Shown here piece after piece: positions 22,453 to 33,080 of a DNA stretch of 64,000 nucleotides. Each line of letters starts with the position of its first letter. Within the stretch, counting starts at the first letter, position 1. Below the pieces are notes generated by a model. It was not told the DNA's origin. It saw only the letters and a list, made by a program, of their open reading frames with translations, and made no database searches. The position numbers were made by a program, and so were the translations under genes. This DNA is from Selaginella moellendorffii. Taxonomy: Eukaryota; Streptophyta; Lycopodiopsida; Selaginellales; Selaginellaceae. Where the stretch lies: positions 997,641-1,061,640 of the forward strand of contig NW_003314327.1 of assembly GCF_000143415.4 (NCBI RefSeq). The letters run 5' to 3'.

Positions 22453-24937
22453 CTGTCTGTGGGTGATAGGTTGTGCTGAATTTCAACTTGGTGCGATACT
22501 GTTCTAGGAGTGTCCTCCAGAACCTACTGGTGAAGATCTTATCTCGATCTGAGATAATCTCTTCCGGCCTTCCCCGCAGTCGAACCACTTGTTCGAAGAA
22601 CAGCTTCGCCACACCTTCCGCATCCACTTCTGTTGTGGTGGGTATGAAATGTGCCATCTTTGAAAATCGGTCCACCATCACGAATATCGCATCGAACCCC
22701 TCGCTTGGGGGTAGTCCCGTGATGAAGTCCATCGTGAGACACTTCCACGGACGATCTGGAATTGGGATGCTTTGCAACAAGCCCCCACTAGCCTTAGTCA
22801 CGACTTTGACTTGCTGACATGTTGGACATGTCTTTACATAGTCTTGGACGTCCTTAGCCATATCTGGCCAATGGTACTTCCTCTTGAGTAAGCCCATCGT
22901 CTTGGGCACTCCGCCGTGTCCCGCAAGAGGTCCGTCATGACACTCTTCTAAGGCTACCTTCCTTAGTTCCCCTTCTGGAACATACACCCTCGTTTGCTTG
23001 TAATAGATGAGTCCGTTGTGTTCCGCATAGCCCGTTTTCTCTTCCGTCGGCAGCTCACCTCTCTGGTGAGCTTCCCGCGCCTCTAGATTCCTCAGCAACA
23101 CTTCTTGTGCTAGACCATCGTTCTCATATGCTGTCCGCACATCGTCCCAGAAGGTTGCTGTTGCGCTGGATATCGCTAATTTCAAGCTCGCTTTTCAACT
23201 TAGCGCATCCGCCACGATGTTGCTCTTCCCAGGCTTGTACAGAATTTCGCAATCAAACTCGGCCAAGGTATTGGCCCACCGACCTTGTTTCCCTCTCAGG
23301 TCGGGCTGTGACAAGAAGTGTTTCGTTGCCACATTGTCCGTGTAAACCTTGAAGTGTCTCCCAAGGTAGTGTCGCCACTCCTTAAGCGCCTTGACCACCG
23401 CAAACAGTTCCTTCTCATGGGCAAGCCACTTCCGTTGAGCCTTGTCCAACTTCTTCGAGAAGAACGCTACTGGATGGTTGTCTTGCTTCAAAACTGCGCC
23501 CAACGCAAAGTCCGAAGCATCCGTTTCTACCTCAAAGTCCTTACCAAAGTCTGGTAATGCCAACACTGAAGCCTTCCTCAACTTCCCTTTGAGGTGGACA
23601 AATGCCGCCTCGCATTTTGCTGTCCATACCATTTTCCCTTTTCCTGTTTGGTCCGTTAAGGGCAGGGCTACTCTCGAATAGTGTCTAATAAAATTTCGGT
23701 AGTAGTTGCATAGCCCCAAGAATGCCCTTAACTCGTGTACATTCGATGGTCGTTCCCATTCCTGGATCGCTTGGACCTTCTCCGGGTCCACCTTGAGCCC
23801 GTCCTGGCCCACCACATGCCCGAGAAACTTTACCTCTTGTTGAGCAAAGTCACATTTGCTCTCTTTAGCATACAGTTTGTGTTCCCTTAGTTTCTCAAAC
23901 ACCTTCGCCAAGTGTTCGACATGCTCCTCTAGCGTCTTGCTATAGATCAGGATGTCGTCGATATAGACGACCACAAAGTGATCCAGATAGGGTACAAAGA
24001 TGTGGTTCATCAACGCCGAAAACGTTGCCGGTGCATTGCATAGCCCAAAAGGCATCACCAGAAACTCAAAGCTCCCATACCTCGTTCGATAGGTTGTCTT
24101 CTCGACATCTTCCTCAGCTACCCTGATCTGGTAGTATCCTGACCTTAGGTCAATCCTCGAGAAGTATTTTGCCTTTCCCAACCTATCGAACAGGTCCTCG
24201 ATCCTTGGCAAAGGGTACTTGTTCTTCTTGGTATACTTGTTGAGCAACCGGTAGTCTATGCATATGCGCATAGATCCATCTTTCTTTTTCACAAATAGCA
24301 CCGGCACCCCATACGGCGACTTGCTCAACCTAACATACCCTTTGTTCACCAACTCCTCTAGATGGCGCTTGAGCTCCGCGAGTTCTTTTTCGTTCAATCG
24401 ATAGGGTGGACGAACCACAGCCTCAGCACCCTCAACCAGCTCAATCTTATGTTCTATCGGTCGTGCGGGGGGCAACCCCGCCAGTAGCTCCTCCAGCATG
24501 GTATCCTGGAATTGGTCCAGTACCCGCTGGATCACTAAAGGTACTTCTTCTGTTCTTGTCTTTTTGTCACTCTTCACCGAGAGTAAGCACAAAAAGGCTG
24601 CCTTAGTTCCTTTAGTGAGTTGTCCTCTCGTGGACACCAGGTTTAAGCATGACTCTTTGGCCTTGCTTTGCCCTACCTTTAGATCCTGGGCCTCCACCCT
24701 AGATCTTCTTCCTTGGGCATTCGCCAATACCACAAGGTTCCTACCTTGTCCATGCAGGGCTACCACGAACCGATTAAACCAATCCATTCCGAAGATCACG
24801 TCAAATCCCGCCATGTCCAAGACAGTGAAATCCATGTCTACTTTCCATGTCCCTACTTCGACTCTCGCTTGTCGAAGTACCTCATCGGTGCTTTGGCTAC
24901 CTTGAACAAACTCTATAGTCCTTGGTTCGCCTAGCCG
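22453..24937 (-). pseudogene. Element D pol: reverse transcriptase, RNase H, integrase core
   Basis: One frame with a single internal stop. Reverse transcriptase has [10 protein letters not shown], the [15 protein letters not shown] block and the catalytic YIDD. RNase H has [12 protein letters not shown] and YTDN. After the TGA at 23195-23197 the same frame continues with the HHCC zinc region (HDGPLAGHGG ... CPTCQQ) and the integrase core MDFITGLPPSEGF, IISDRD and FSTTYHPQT. The TGA lies where a conserved basic residue follows VADALS, consistent with CGA to TGA decay. The protein would copy the element RNA and integrate it. Confidence 0.9.
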
Positions 24938-26326
24938 CTACACCGTTAGTCCGGCTTGCCGGACTATGTCTGCAGCCACAAAATTATCCGAGGCACCCGT
25001 GTCAATAAGGATCTTAACAAAGCTACCTCCGAGCTTCCCTCGGAGGGCTAGTAGATGTCGCGAACGACTTTCTACCAAAGTTGCTCGTGTAATGAGTAGC
25101 TTTGAGTTAGGGACTAGATCACATACCTCAGTTTGGACTTCACCCGACTTGATGGCCATATTGGCTCTGGCCTTCTTCGGGTAGGGACATTCCCTCGAGA
25201 AGTGTCCCGCTTCGCCGCAGTTGTAGCATACGTTGTTTCCCACGCCGCTATACGACTTGACCTTCTTATCCGTGGGTTTGTCTCTTTTCGCTTGACTTCC
25301 CCATGTACTCGCTCGCTGGCCACCGGATTTGCCTTTCCGAAACCCCGAGGACTCATTCTTAAAGAAACTCTTCTTGAATTTCCCCTTGCTATATGTTCCC
25401 CTCGGTTTGGCCCCTTTGTGAAACGTGGATCCCGACCCCGTCGTGTTCCCCTTTCGCAGGTTATCGTTAAAATGCACCTTGATGGCCGCATCCAACACTT
25501 CCTTGTAGTTGGTCGGGTTCCAGCGCATCACCTCACCGCGAGCCCAGGTTTGCAGACCTGATATAAACGCATGGAACGCATTCATATCCCCCATGTCCGT
25601 GACAAGTATCCTCTTTACCATGAACCCATTCACATATTCCTGGATGGTTCCAGTCTGCTTCAGCCTACTCAGCTCATCTCTCAGATGCAGAGTGGCATTC
25701 GGAGGAACATATGTTGCACGGATCCTCGTCTTCATCATGTCCCAGGTGGCCACTGGTCCTTCGTTGGCCTCCGTTGTTCTCCACCAAGACTTGGCATTAT
25801 CTGCCAAGTATGGTTTTGCACATGGGACCTTCTCCGAGCTCGGTAACCTCAACGCTTGGAAGTAGTCCTCCATATCGTAAAACCAATCCTCCACAACCTT
25901 ATAGTTGTTCACTCCCTTGAACACCGGTGGGGGCTTTGGTTTGTACTTGGGAACTACCTGAGGGACTGATTCCACTTCGGTTTGTTCGACCTTGTCTGGT
26001 TTTGCCTCAGTCCCTGCCGAAGGGTCTGCACCTTCTGCGCTGCCAGCATCCGCAGTCTTTCGCTTTTTCTTCCGCTTCTCGTCACGCTTTAACTTGCGTA
26101 CGAGAGTCTCCAGCAGGGCATTGGTCTGTGCCAACTGTCCTTCTAGCACGTCCAATCGAGCCTTGGACGACCGAACCTCACCACCGGACTCCTGTTTGGA
26201 AGTTTCCTCACTAGAGTCCTCCTCGTGCAAGGATTCCTCATCCATAGCCTCTTGTTCAACCAGAGGCTCCAGCTCTGGCAGAGGTTCCGTCTCCGCCTGG
26301 GTTCGCTTACGCCCTGCCCTTGCCAT
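24938..26326 (-). pseudogene. Element D gag and protease N-terminal part
   Basis: 462 codons from ATG at 26326 to TAG at 24938. Order: charged acidic and basic N-terminus with a coiled-coil-like stretch, capsid-type retrotransposon gag (VEDWFYDMEDYF, WWRTTEANEG, LSRLKQTGTIQEYVNGF), zinc knuckle CYNCGEAGHFSREC, then the aspartic protease start ILIDTGASDNF. The TAG is in frame with the downstream protease remainder and reverse transcriptase, so gag and pol form one frame broken by one stop. Stop suppression is conceivable, but the position inside the protease domain favours mutation. Confidence 0.9.
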
Positions 26327-26370
26327 CTCCCAGCAATCCGCCTCTATCCTTCGCTAGAACTAAGGAAAAG

Positions 26371-26382
26371 GCTCCGATACCA
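26371..26382 (-). other. Primer binding site of element D
   Basis: Reverse complement of TGGTATCGGAGC, identical to that of elements A, C and G, just inside the residual LTR end at 26386. Confidence 0.88.
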
Positions 26383-26385
26383 AAT

Positions 26386-26469
26386 TGTAAGCCACAAATT
26401 TTTCCTTTCCAATGTCCCTTTCTGTCCATAGCTGTGTTTACCAACATTGCCACTGGATCAAGGTCTATA
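26386..26469 (-). other. Conversion scar: LTR end plus 57 bp of flanking C sequence inside D
   Basis: Next to the primer site stands about 27 bp of LTR end (tgtaagccac ... ttccaat), then about 57 bp matching the C sequence that flanks the 3' LTR at 19939-19995 with one visible difference, then the full 5' LTR from 26470. The join shares the bases ccaat between LTR and C. Confidence 0.8.
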
Positions 26470-27613
26470 TGTAAGCCACAAATTTTTCCTTTCCAATTTG
26501 CTAGCTCACCTCGTCTATCCATCCGACACTACCTTGGCTTTTGCTAAGTTCCCTCGCCAAGGTTCTCGCCTATGGTACCAGCTCCTACTTGGTCCTACTT
26601 GCTTTCAGCTACTCACTGCACGAGCAACGGAGCGTTAGCCACCATCCACGGATTCCCAATCTCTCCCAGTCCCCCTCCCCGGGTTAAACTGGACTTAAGG
26701 TTCGGCTACACTCCCCGCAAGCACAAGCAGCCAAGCACACCAAGCTTCCAGGTTCCTAACTTCCCTTGGTACCACAAGACTTGATCATGGGACCCTCTAA
26801 ATCCCAAGTCTTGAGTGCAACACTTGCTTCGGGACGCTGGGGTGAAACACCGTGGCCTAGCGGCCCGGTATGGGTACCTTTACCCATGAAGGCCGAAGCC
26901 CCTAGGAAGGGCGAGGACCAATGAGCCGCATGGTACTCAAGTGGGGCACCACTCCACATGAGCCGGGAGCACCACAATCGGTTTCCCTTTTGGGAGTGGG
27001 AGCTGCTCTTGAGCACTTCCTTGGATGGCCCCTCCGGCACCAACCAAGTCCATGCTCACTCCCACCCAAGGCCCCTCGGTCCCAGTCCCAACCTCAAGTC
27101 AGTTTAGGAGCCCCACTGGAGAGTCCCTTCTAAACTGGTTCCTGGACCTCACTATCCCTACTATACTTTTGGAACCCCCTGCAGCCCCCCCCCCCCCCCT
27201 GGGAGACGCACGCTTTGGGCTTTCACCCCTTGACCCGTATTAGTATTTGGACTTAGTCTCTAGCTCGATCTCGAACCCGATTTCGGATCCGACTTCAGAT
27301 TCGGTCTCGGACTCGATCTCGGACTCGATCTCGGACCCGATCTCGGACCCGACCTCGGACTCGACCTCGGACTCGGTCCCGGACCCGATTTCGGATCTCG
27401 GACTCTGTCTCGAACTCGGTCTCAAACTCGGACTCGAACTCAGTCCCCGAGTCGGTCTCGGACTCGATTCCGGACTCTATCTCGAACTCGGTCCTAGAGT
27501 CGGTCTTGGACTCGATCCTTGACTTGGTCCCATCCGATGAAACTCTTTGTCATTTTGGTCATGCTTTCGGGGTTCCTTTAGCCTACGACACCTCGGCGAG
27601 TTGGTTCTTTACA
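26470..27613 (-). repeat. Element D 5' LTR
   Basis: 1144 bp, near identical to 19996-21151. It ends CTTTACA before the CTATA duplication. It contains a C run at about 27186-27199, the TATA-like block in reverse, and a minisatellite at 27247-27530. Confidence 0.9.
27247..27530 (-). repeat. LTR minisatellite (D 5' LTR)
   Basis: Same unit order and nearly the same length as 20783-21070 in the partner LTR. Confidence 0.82.
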
Positions 27614-28169
27614 CTATAGGCCTGACCATTAAGTCCCACCTCTTCTGGGACTTCCTTTCTACACGACCGTATCCTTGGTCAATACACCAAAGGACTACTT
27701 TTCTTCCTTTCTACAGTTTGGGACTTGGGACAGCATTTCGGAACACCGTGGCCCTACACGAGCCTCGCAGGTACTCTTCCCGCCTTCCGCCATTGGATGC
27801 TCTAGCCATGGGCTTAGAGCGAGATTCCGTTGAGCCATGCCAGGTATCCAAGTAGATAGTGCCACCCACACTTGGACTAGGAGCATTAACCATTCGATGT
27901 CCCAGGGGAACTAAAGTTGGTTCTTGAACACTTCACCAAGCTACCCCGCTTGTCGGTCCATTTTCACTTTAGTCTTGGCCTTCCCAGTGGTCAATTCATC
28001 ACCCAACACCTGGGTACAGCCTTTCTAGGCCAAACTGGCTTTTCCTGGCCAAACTAGCTCCACTAGGCTCCAACCCCCACACTCTCCCTACTATACTTTT
28101 GGAACCCCCTGCAGCCCCCCCTCCCCAGGGGACGATCGCTTTAGGCTTTCACCCAACAGCCTGTATTAG

Positions 28170-28515
28170 TATTTGGACTTGGACTTGGTCTCAGCCTCAG
28201 ACTCAGACTCGGTCTTGGTCTTGGACTCGGACTCGGTCTCGGTCTTGGCCTCGGACTCAACCTCGGACTCAGACTTGGTCTCGGTCTCGGTCTCAGGTCT
28301 CTATCTTGGGTCCATCTTGGACTCCATCTCGGGTCCATCTCGGACTCCATCTCAGATTCCATCTCAAACTCCATCTCAGACTCCATCTCGGGTCCATCTC
28401 AGACTCCATCTTGGACTCCATCTCGGGTCCATCTTGGACTCCATTTCGGGTCTATCTCGGACTCCATCTTGGGTCCATCTCGAGTCCATTTCGAACTCCA
28501 TCTCGGACTCATTTC
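28170..28515 (-). repeat. LTR minisatellite (C 3' LTR)
   Basis: Hexamer ctcgga/ttggac region followed by 12-nt tccatctcggac units, about 345 bp, same order as in the other family LTRs. Confidence 0.85.
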
Positions 28516-28750
28516 GTACACTTCTACGTGTCATGTGTTGGTCCTCTTGTGTCCCTTTTTCAGAGACTCAGTTATTGCTCACTTCGTGCTTGTTCCTCGA
28601 GCCCTTCATTGGGAGTTCTAGTCCTGCTCTCAACCTTTCAAGTCAAAGCTTTTAGTCCAAACTTGTTATGCTCGTTTGGCTTTTGCTTTAGCCACCACTA
28701 TATGGTGCCCTTTCGGCTCCACTTCGGGGCTTAGGGATTTATGTCTCACA

Positions 28751-29516
28751 ACTCCACCACCCATAGACGAAGTTCAATGTCCTCATCGAACGATAAACTA
28801 CTTTATAAAGTAATACTAGTATATATTACTTTTTCCATCCTTGGCACCTAGCCAATATTTGTCTTTGGTTTGACACAGAAGGCTCACCAAGCCTTGTCCA
28901 TCCTTTAAAGAGCATAAGCTCTCCAACTTAGAGACTCATTCGAGCATTTGTGGTGGTTCTCTCCCTTTATTGGTTTAGTTCTTGTTAAATCTGTTAGAGA
29001 CACTTTCTCTATCTCAATTCCTTGGTTTAGTTCTTGCTAAACTTGTTAGAGACACTTTCTCTATCTCAATTCTACTACTCATTCTTGAGTAGTCTCAAAT
29101 CCCATTGATATAACCTTTGCCCTTTGGAACTTTTAATTTTGACTTCTTAGAGTCCATTTCCTGGGTGTCTCTGACACCTTGTTTTGCACATTTTGTGCAA
29201 CTCCACTTCCCCATCCTAGAAAGTTCTCTATTCAAAGGCACCATTATCCTCTTTCCTATTTTATGCCACCTTTGACACTATGTTCCAATAATCATAATTT
29301 GTGTTAAGGCTGTACACGGCCCTATCATTTAGCTACTTTGCTGCTCCCTCACTTGGAGCTTTCACTTTTGCCAAATTGGAGCACTTGCGAATCCATCCTT
29401 GGAAGCACACTTCCTTTCCCACAACCCGTTAGCATCCAACACATTAGTGTTCCTTGGCTAACTTTGCCATTTGGATTCCTTCCAATGAATCCTATGACCC
29501 AAAATTGGCCACTAGT
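28751..29516 (-). other. Element C internal piece 1
   Basis: Non-coding C interior from the polypurine complement (actccaccaccc) to the E target site CTAGT (29512-29516). Includes a local 50-bp tandem duplication around 28980-29070 (tggtttagttcttg ... tctatctcaattc). Confidence 0.7.
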
Positions 29517-29705
29517 ATTGGGGGAAGGAGGGGCGCTTCCTCCAACGCTCGCTCAAACACAAGAAATGCTTCACTGCTCTTCGCAAAATGCCCCCCCCCT
29601 TTGCCCTTGTGGGGCAAGGGTTTTATACAAGGAAGATGTGGAATATTCAAAGGACCAGAATATTCCCTCTCTCTCTCTCACACTCTCGGTGGCCACGCCC
29701 TAACA
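29517..29705 (-). repeat. Element E 3' LTR
   Basis: 189 bp. Shares with 35791-35983 the blocks TTGGGGGAAGGAGGGGC, CCCTTGTGGGGCAAGGGTT and GGACCAGAATATTCC. Its first base is changed from TG to A. Contains a TATA-like tttatac, and the internal CCTTGTGGGGCAAGG can fold. Confidence 0.88.
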
Positions 29706-31072
29706 TGCAACCACAGTGGATCACACTAGCTCTAGATGCGCGAGAACCCTCCGAACAGTGTAGAGTGGACCGCGGCTACTGAGGCCAAGTGCTGGTAACT
29801 ACGTGAAATAGTAGAAACTCTAGAAAACAAAGTGGAAAAGAAAGAAAAGAGGTAGGTATGAAGTTTGGAGACAGGGAGGAAAACCCAGTGGGAAACCCTG
29901 TAGTCAAACTGGACCTTGAAGTTGAAGAAAAGTGTAGAAAAAGTGTGAAAAGAGGAGGAAAATAGAGGAAAAAGAGTGAGCACCCAAAAAACTTAACCAG
30001 TGCCTGGATTTCGGCTCAGGAAAGTGTAATATGCAAATGCAACCTCTTGATGACTTTCGGTATGCTCCAAGGATTGGCCAAAATCGAGAAAGAAAAAGAG
30101 GTAGAAGAGGGGATGCGTTATCCAAGGGTGGTAAGTATGGAAATGATGAAAAATGGAGTGGTATGGTGGAGCACCGAGATGGTGGTGGCACTTTGAAAAG
30201 GTTGCCATTGATAACTATTGCCCCATAGAGTAAGTGTTGACCACTCGGAGTAGCCAGTAACCAGTAACTAGTAGCTGGGTACTTGTAACCGGTAACCACT
30301 TGCTCTCGCTCCTACTCTTGTGCTTGCTCCGGCACTAATATGGTGGAGCGCTGAGATGGAGGTTGCACTCCAAAAAGGTGGTCAGTCTAATGTGTCGGAC
30401 TGAAGAAGTCAATAGGTAAAAAGGACAGCATAGTCACTGGGTTGCCGATAAAGAGAGGTGGCATGTGTCCACTAAGTGCTAGAGCAGAAGAAAGTGGCTT
30501 TGGCTTCTATAGCTTCGCCTAAAGATCCACCTAGGTGCCTTGAGTGAACAGGTTCACCTGGTTGGAAGAAAGTCGCTCCAAAAAAGCTAGTGCATCGTCA
30601 GCAAATGGTCATAAGGATATCTCACAAACGGCACGTCCAAATGAGGTGGTGTCTTTTGCTGCTAGTGCATGTATGTGTGTCTGTGGTATAGTGTAAATGT
30701 GACCTCATGCAGAGATGTGAATGATGGTGAAAGAATGAAAGATGCAAGACGGGAATCTAGAGATAAGTGTGGGCAACACTGCTGGAAGTGATTGGTGATG
30801 GAACTGTGAGTGTAGATGATATGGAATGAGTGAGAGGAATGTGTGGGGTGTAGTAATGGTAAGGGAAGGGCCAAAGAACCTGGAACATAGATTGAGCCAA
30901 GTGAGGAACCTCCATACAAATGGCAATGCAGCTTGAGGGCAAAATCCAAAGCATAAGCCACGGTCCAATGGAGAAACACCCTCTGAAAGTAAGAAAAATA
31001 GCCATGAAAGTAAAGTGAAAGAAAGGAAGAAAAAGAAAAAGAAAAAGAAGAAAAAAGGAACGCCTTACTAAA
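29706..31072 (-). other. Element E 3' untranslated region
   Basis: No domain recognised. Purine-rich on the plus strand (aagaaaagagg, gaaaaagaaaaagaag runs), with short low-complexity open stretches only. Sequences like agccagtaaccagtaactag near 30250 recur near 34855, close to the gag start. Confidence 0.5.
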
Positions 31073-32069
31073 TGAAGTGTTTGAGATGAGAGTGGTTGTG
31101 AGCGTGTGGGAGCTCCCATCCATCAGCATCAACTAGCACATATGCTCCACCTCCGATGTATCGCTGGACAAAGTAGGTGCCGGTCCAGCGAGGGGAGAAC
31201 TTCGAAGGTGGAGTAAACTCCTTGAGTAGAACAAGATTGCCATCCTCGAATGGTTCGGCAGACTGCTAGTGATCAATGACTGACTTGATCTTTTGCTTGC
31301 CTCGAAGGAGATGTTTTGATGTGGATCGTCATTGTTCTTCCAAGGCAAGAACCTCCAAGTCACATACATGAAGCTTGTCTTCATCACTAAGCTAGATCTC
31401 TATTGGAAGCATGGCCTCTGTCCCATAGACAAGGGAGAATGGGGTCGCAGAGATGGATGTCTTGAAGGATGTCTAAAAGGCCCACCATGCCATAACTAAG
31501 TGTTCGTGCCAACGCCTTGGGTGATTCTCCACAAGCTTTGAGATGACTGTCTTCAATATCTTGTTACTGGATTCCGCCTGGCCATTGCACTCAGGAGAAT
31601 AGCTGCTGCTCTTCACATGCTTGACCTGTAGCTGTTGGAGAAGATGCATCACACACTTCCGCCGCATGTGAAAAGTTGGCTGGAACTCTTGAATGGTCAC
31701 AATCCAAGATAAAGTACGAGGACTGTGAACTAGTCGCTGTAAAAGAAAAGTCAGCACAATAAAACAAACATGGGAATGGATACAGGCTCCAGCAAGAAAG
31801 TGACAAAATCGCTCCAAGGTATAAACAACAGCCATTGCTTCTTTTTCTGCATCCACGTACTTCTTTCCAATCTCCTCGAACGAATGTGAGGCATAATATG
31901 TTGCATGTAGTGGCTTGCCAAGCTGTGAACATTGGAAAAGGTATAGTCCAAAAGCCTCCGTGCCCGTCGTGATGTAAATTTTGAAAGGAAGTTGTTCTGG
32001 TGGTTGGAGTACTAGGGGCTCCATGGTAGGAAATTCTAAACTCAAAGAACTATAACTCGCATGCAGCAT
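31073..32069 (-). pseudogene. Element E RNase H and integrase C-terminus
   Basis: The frame gives a Ty3-type RNase H (YITTGTEAFGLYLFQ, YYASHSFEEIGKKYVDAEKEAMAVV), then a broken integrase start, then YSPECNGQAESSNKI, RRWHEHLVMAWWAF, a stop at 31473 and, in the same frame, TPFSLVYGTEAMLPIEI and a terminal RWTGTYFVQ segment ending about 31073. The integrase core with the first two acidic residues is largely missing. It is non-functional. Confidence 0.8.
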
Positions 32070-32099
32070 GTTCGATTGGCTTGATTCTTTCTACCAGTT

Positions 32100-32603
32100 C
32101 TATGTCTGGATGTTATCCTCCATCTCCAAGAAATGGCATGACAGAATACACTCAGAGTCATCAGCTACCACGATTTTAGTAGGAAGATGTTGGCTGTGTG
32201 ACACCTTAGATAGTTGCTGAGAAGGATTGAGTTCGGCTGTGTCCTGCGAAAGATGGACCTGGTCTGGAGTGACTGTGTCATCAAGCTCCATAAGAGAGAG
32301 TTGGTCCCATGCAAGAAACAAATCGAGGAGCCCTTCCTTTATCAAGAAACGCTCCAAAAAGCTGGATATGGGAGCCCATACTTTATAAGCCCCGTCATCA
32401 AATAAAGAGGGCCTGTCTAGAGGCTTGGCCTTACTCTTAAATAAAGAGAGTGATGTTGAGAGATGTCTCGGGCTGCCTAACTCACCTCCAACCATGTCAA
32501 TCACATTGCATGAGAAAGCATCCATCATATAGATGGTCGACACCACCGCCAACTTAGGAAAAACCTCTGTGAGCTCAGGAGGAAAGTATGGTGTGGAGGC
32601 CAT
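32100..32603 (-). pseudogene. Element E spacer frame between protease and RNase H
   Basis: 167-codon frame, no recognised domain, directly downstream of the protease remnant and followed at once by RNase H. It may be the linker normally preceding the reverse transcriptase, now left behind after loss of that domain. Confidence 0.45.
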
Positions 32604-32627
32604 TTTAGTCAGAGCTTGCTAGGCTTG

Positions 32628-33080
32628 CTAAGAAAGAGCTCTGCCGTGGTTGTTGAGAAAGGTGGCACTGTGGGTTCCATCGCTAATTTCCATCTTGCCT
32701 TGTGTGCTGTCAATGGTGCAATGGGATGTGACTTGCCATGAACGGCCAAGGATGATAGAGTCCTTCAAAGAGGACATTCCAAGACATTTGTAGTCAACCA
32801 CGACGAAATCCACCTTAGAAATAACACCCTACACAGAGATTTTGACACCACAGCAAATTCCTGCTAGAGGAACGTTATGGTTGGTGAAGGTTTTGAGCAC
32901 GATGGAGGAGCTCTCAGTGATTTGTAGCTGTGCTGAAAGGGCAGCCTCGAGAGAGATAATGTTGCTTCCAGAACCGGAGTCAACCAAAGCATCCATCCTA
33001 TAAGAGGAAGTACCGATCTGCACTAGGACGAAGAACGAACCAGGATCTCCACCATATCTTGTCATATCGACAATGTGCAC
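32628..33080 (-). pseudogene. Element E aspartic protease
   Basis: ALVDSGSGSNIIS carries the Asp-Ser-Gly catalytic triad. VDFVVVDYKCL and SIILGRSWQ correspond to the second half of retropepsin-like folds. One stop (near 32828) divides it. It is related to the relic at 6370-6595. Confidence 0.8.

Larger units (their letters stand above)
19996..27613 (-). mobile_element. Element D: Ty3/gypsy chromovirus with introns-like breaks
   Basis: LTRs 19996-21151 (3') and 26470-27613 (5') are flanked by the target duplication CTATA at 19991-19995 and 27614-27618. The primer site is 26371-26382 (reverse). The coding region 26326-21555 runs gag, zinc knuckle, protease, reverse transcriptase, RNase H, integrase, chromodomain. 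Breaks are two in-frame stops (24938-24940 and 23195-23197) and two intron-like insertions (22407-22452 and 21937-21988). It shares polypurine tract, primer site, LTR ends and minisatellite with A/B/C/G. Confidence 0.92.
19532..28750 (-). repeat. Element C 3' LTR, split by element D
   Basis: Left part 19532-19995 ends ggtctata. The right part resumes ggcctgacc after the CTATA duplication and ends at TGTCTCACA (28750), followed by the polypurine complement actccaccaccc. The minisatellite of this LTR lies at about 28170-28515. Confidence 0.85.

Noticed and set aside
24938-24940. Programmed stop readthrough between gag and pol in D
   Set aside because: The stop lies inside the protease domain, after the catalytic motif, and not at a gag-pol border. 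A second stop and frame breaks show general decay. Mutation is simpler.
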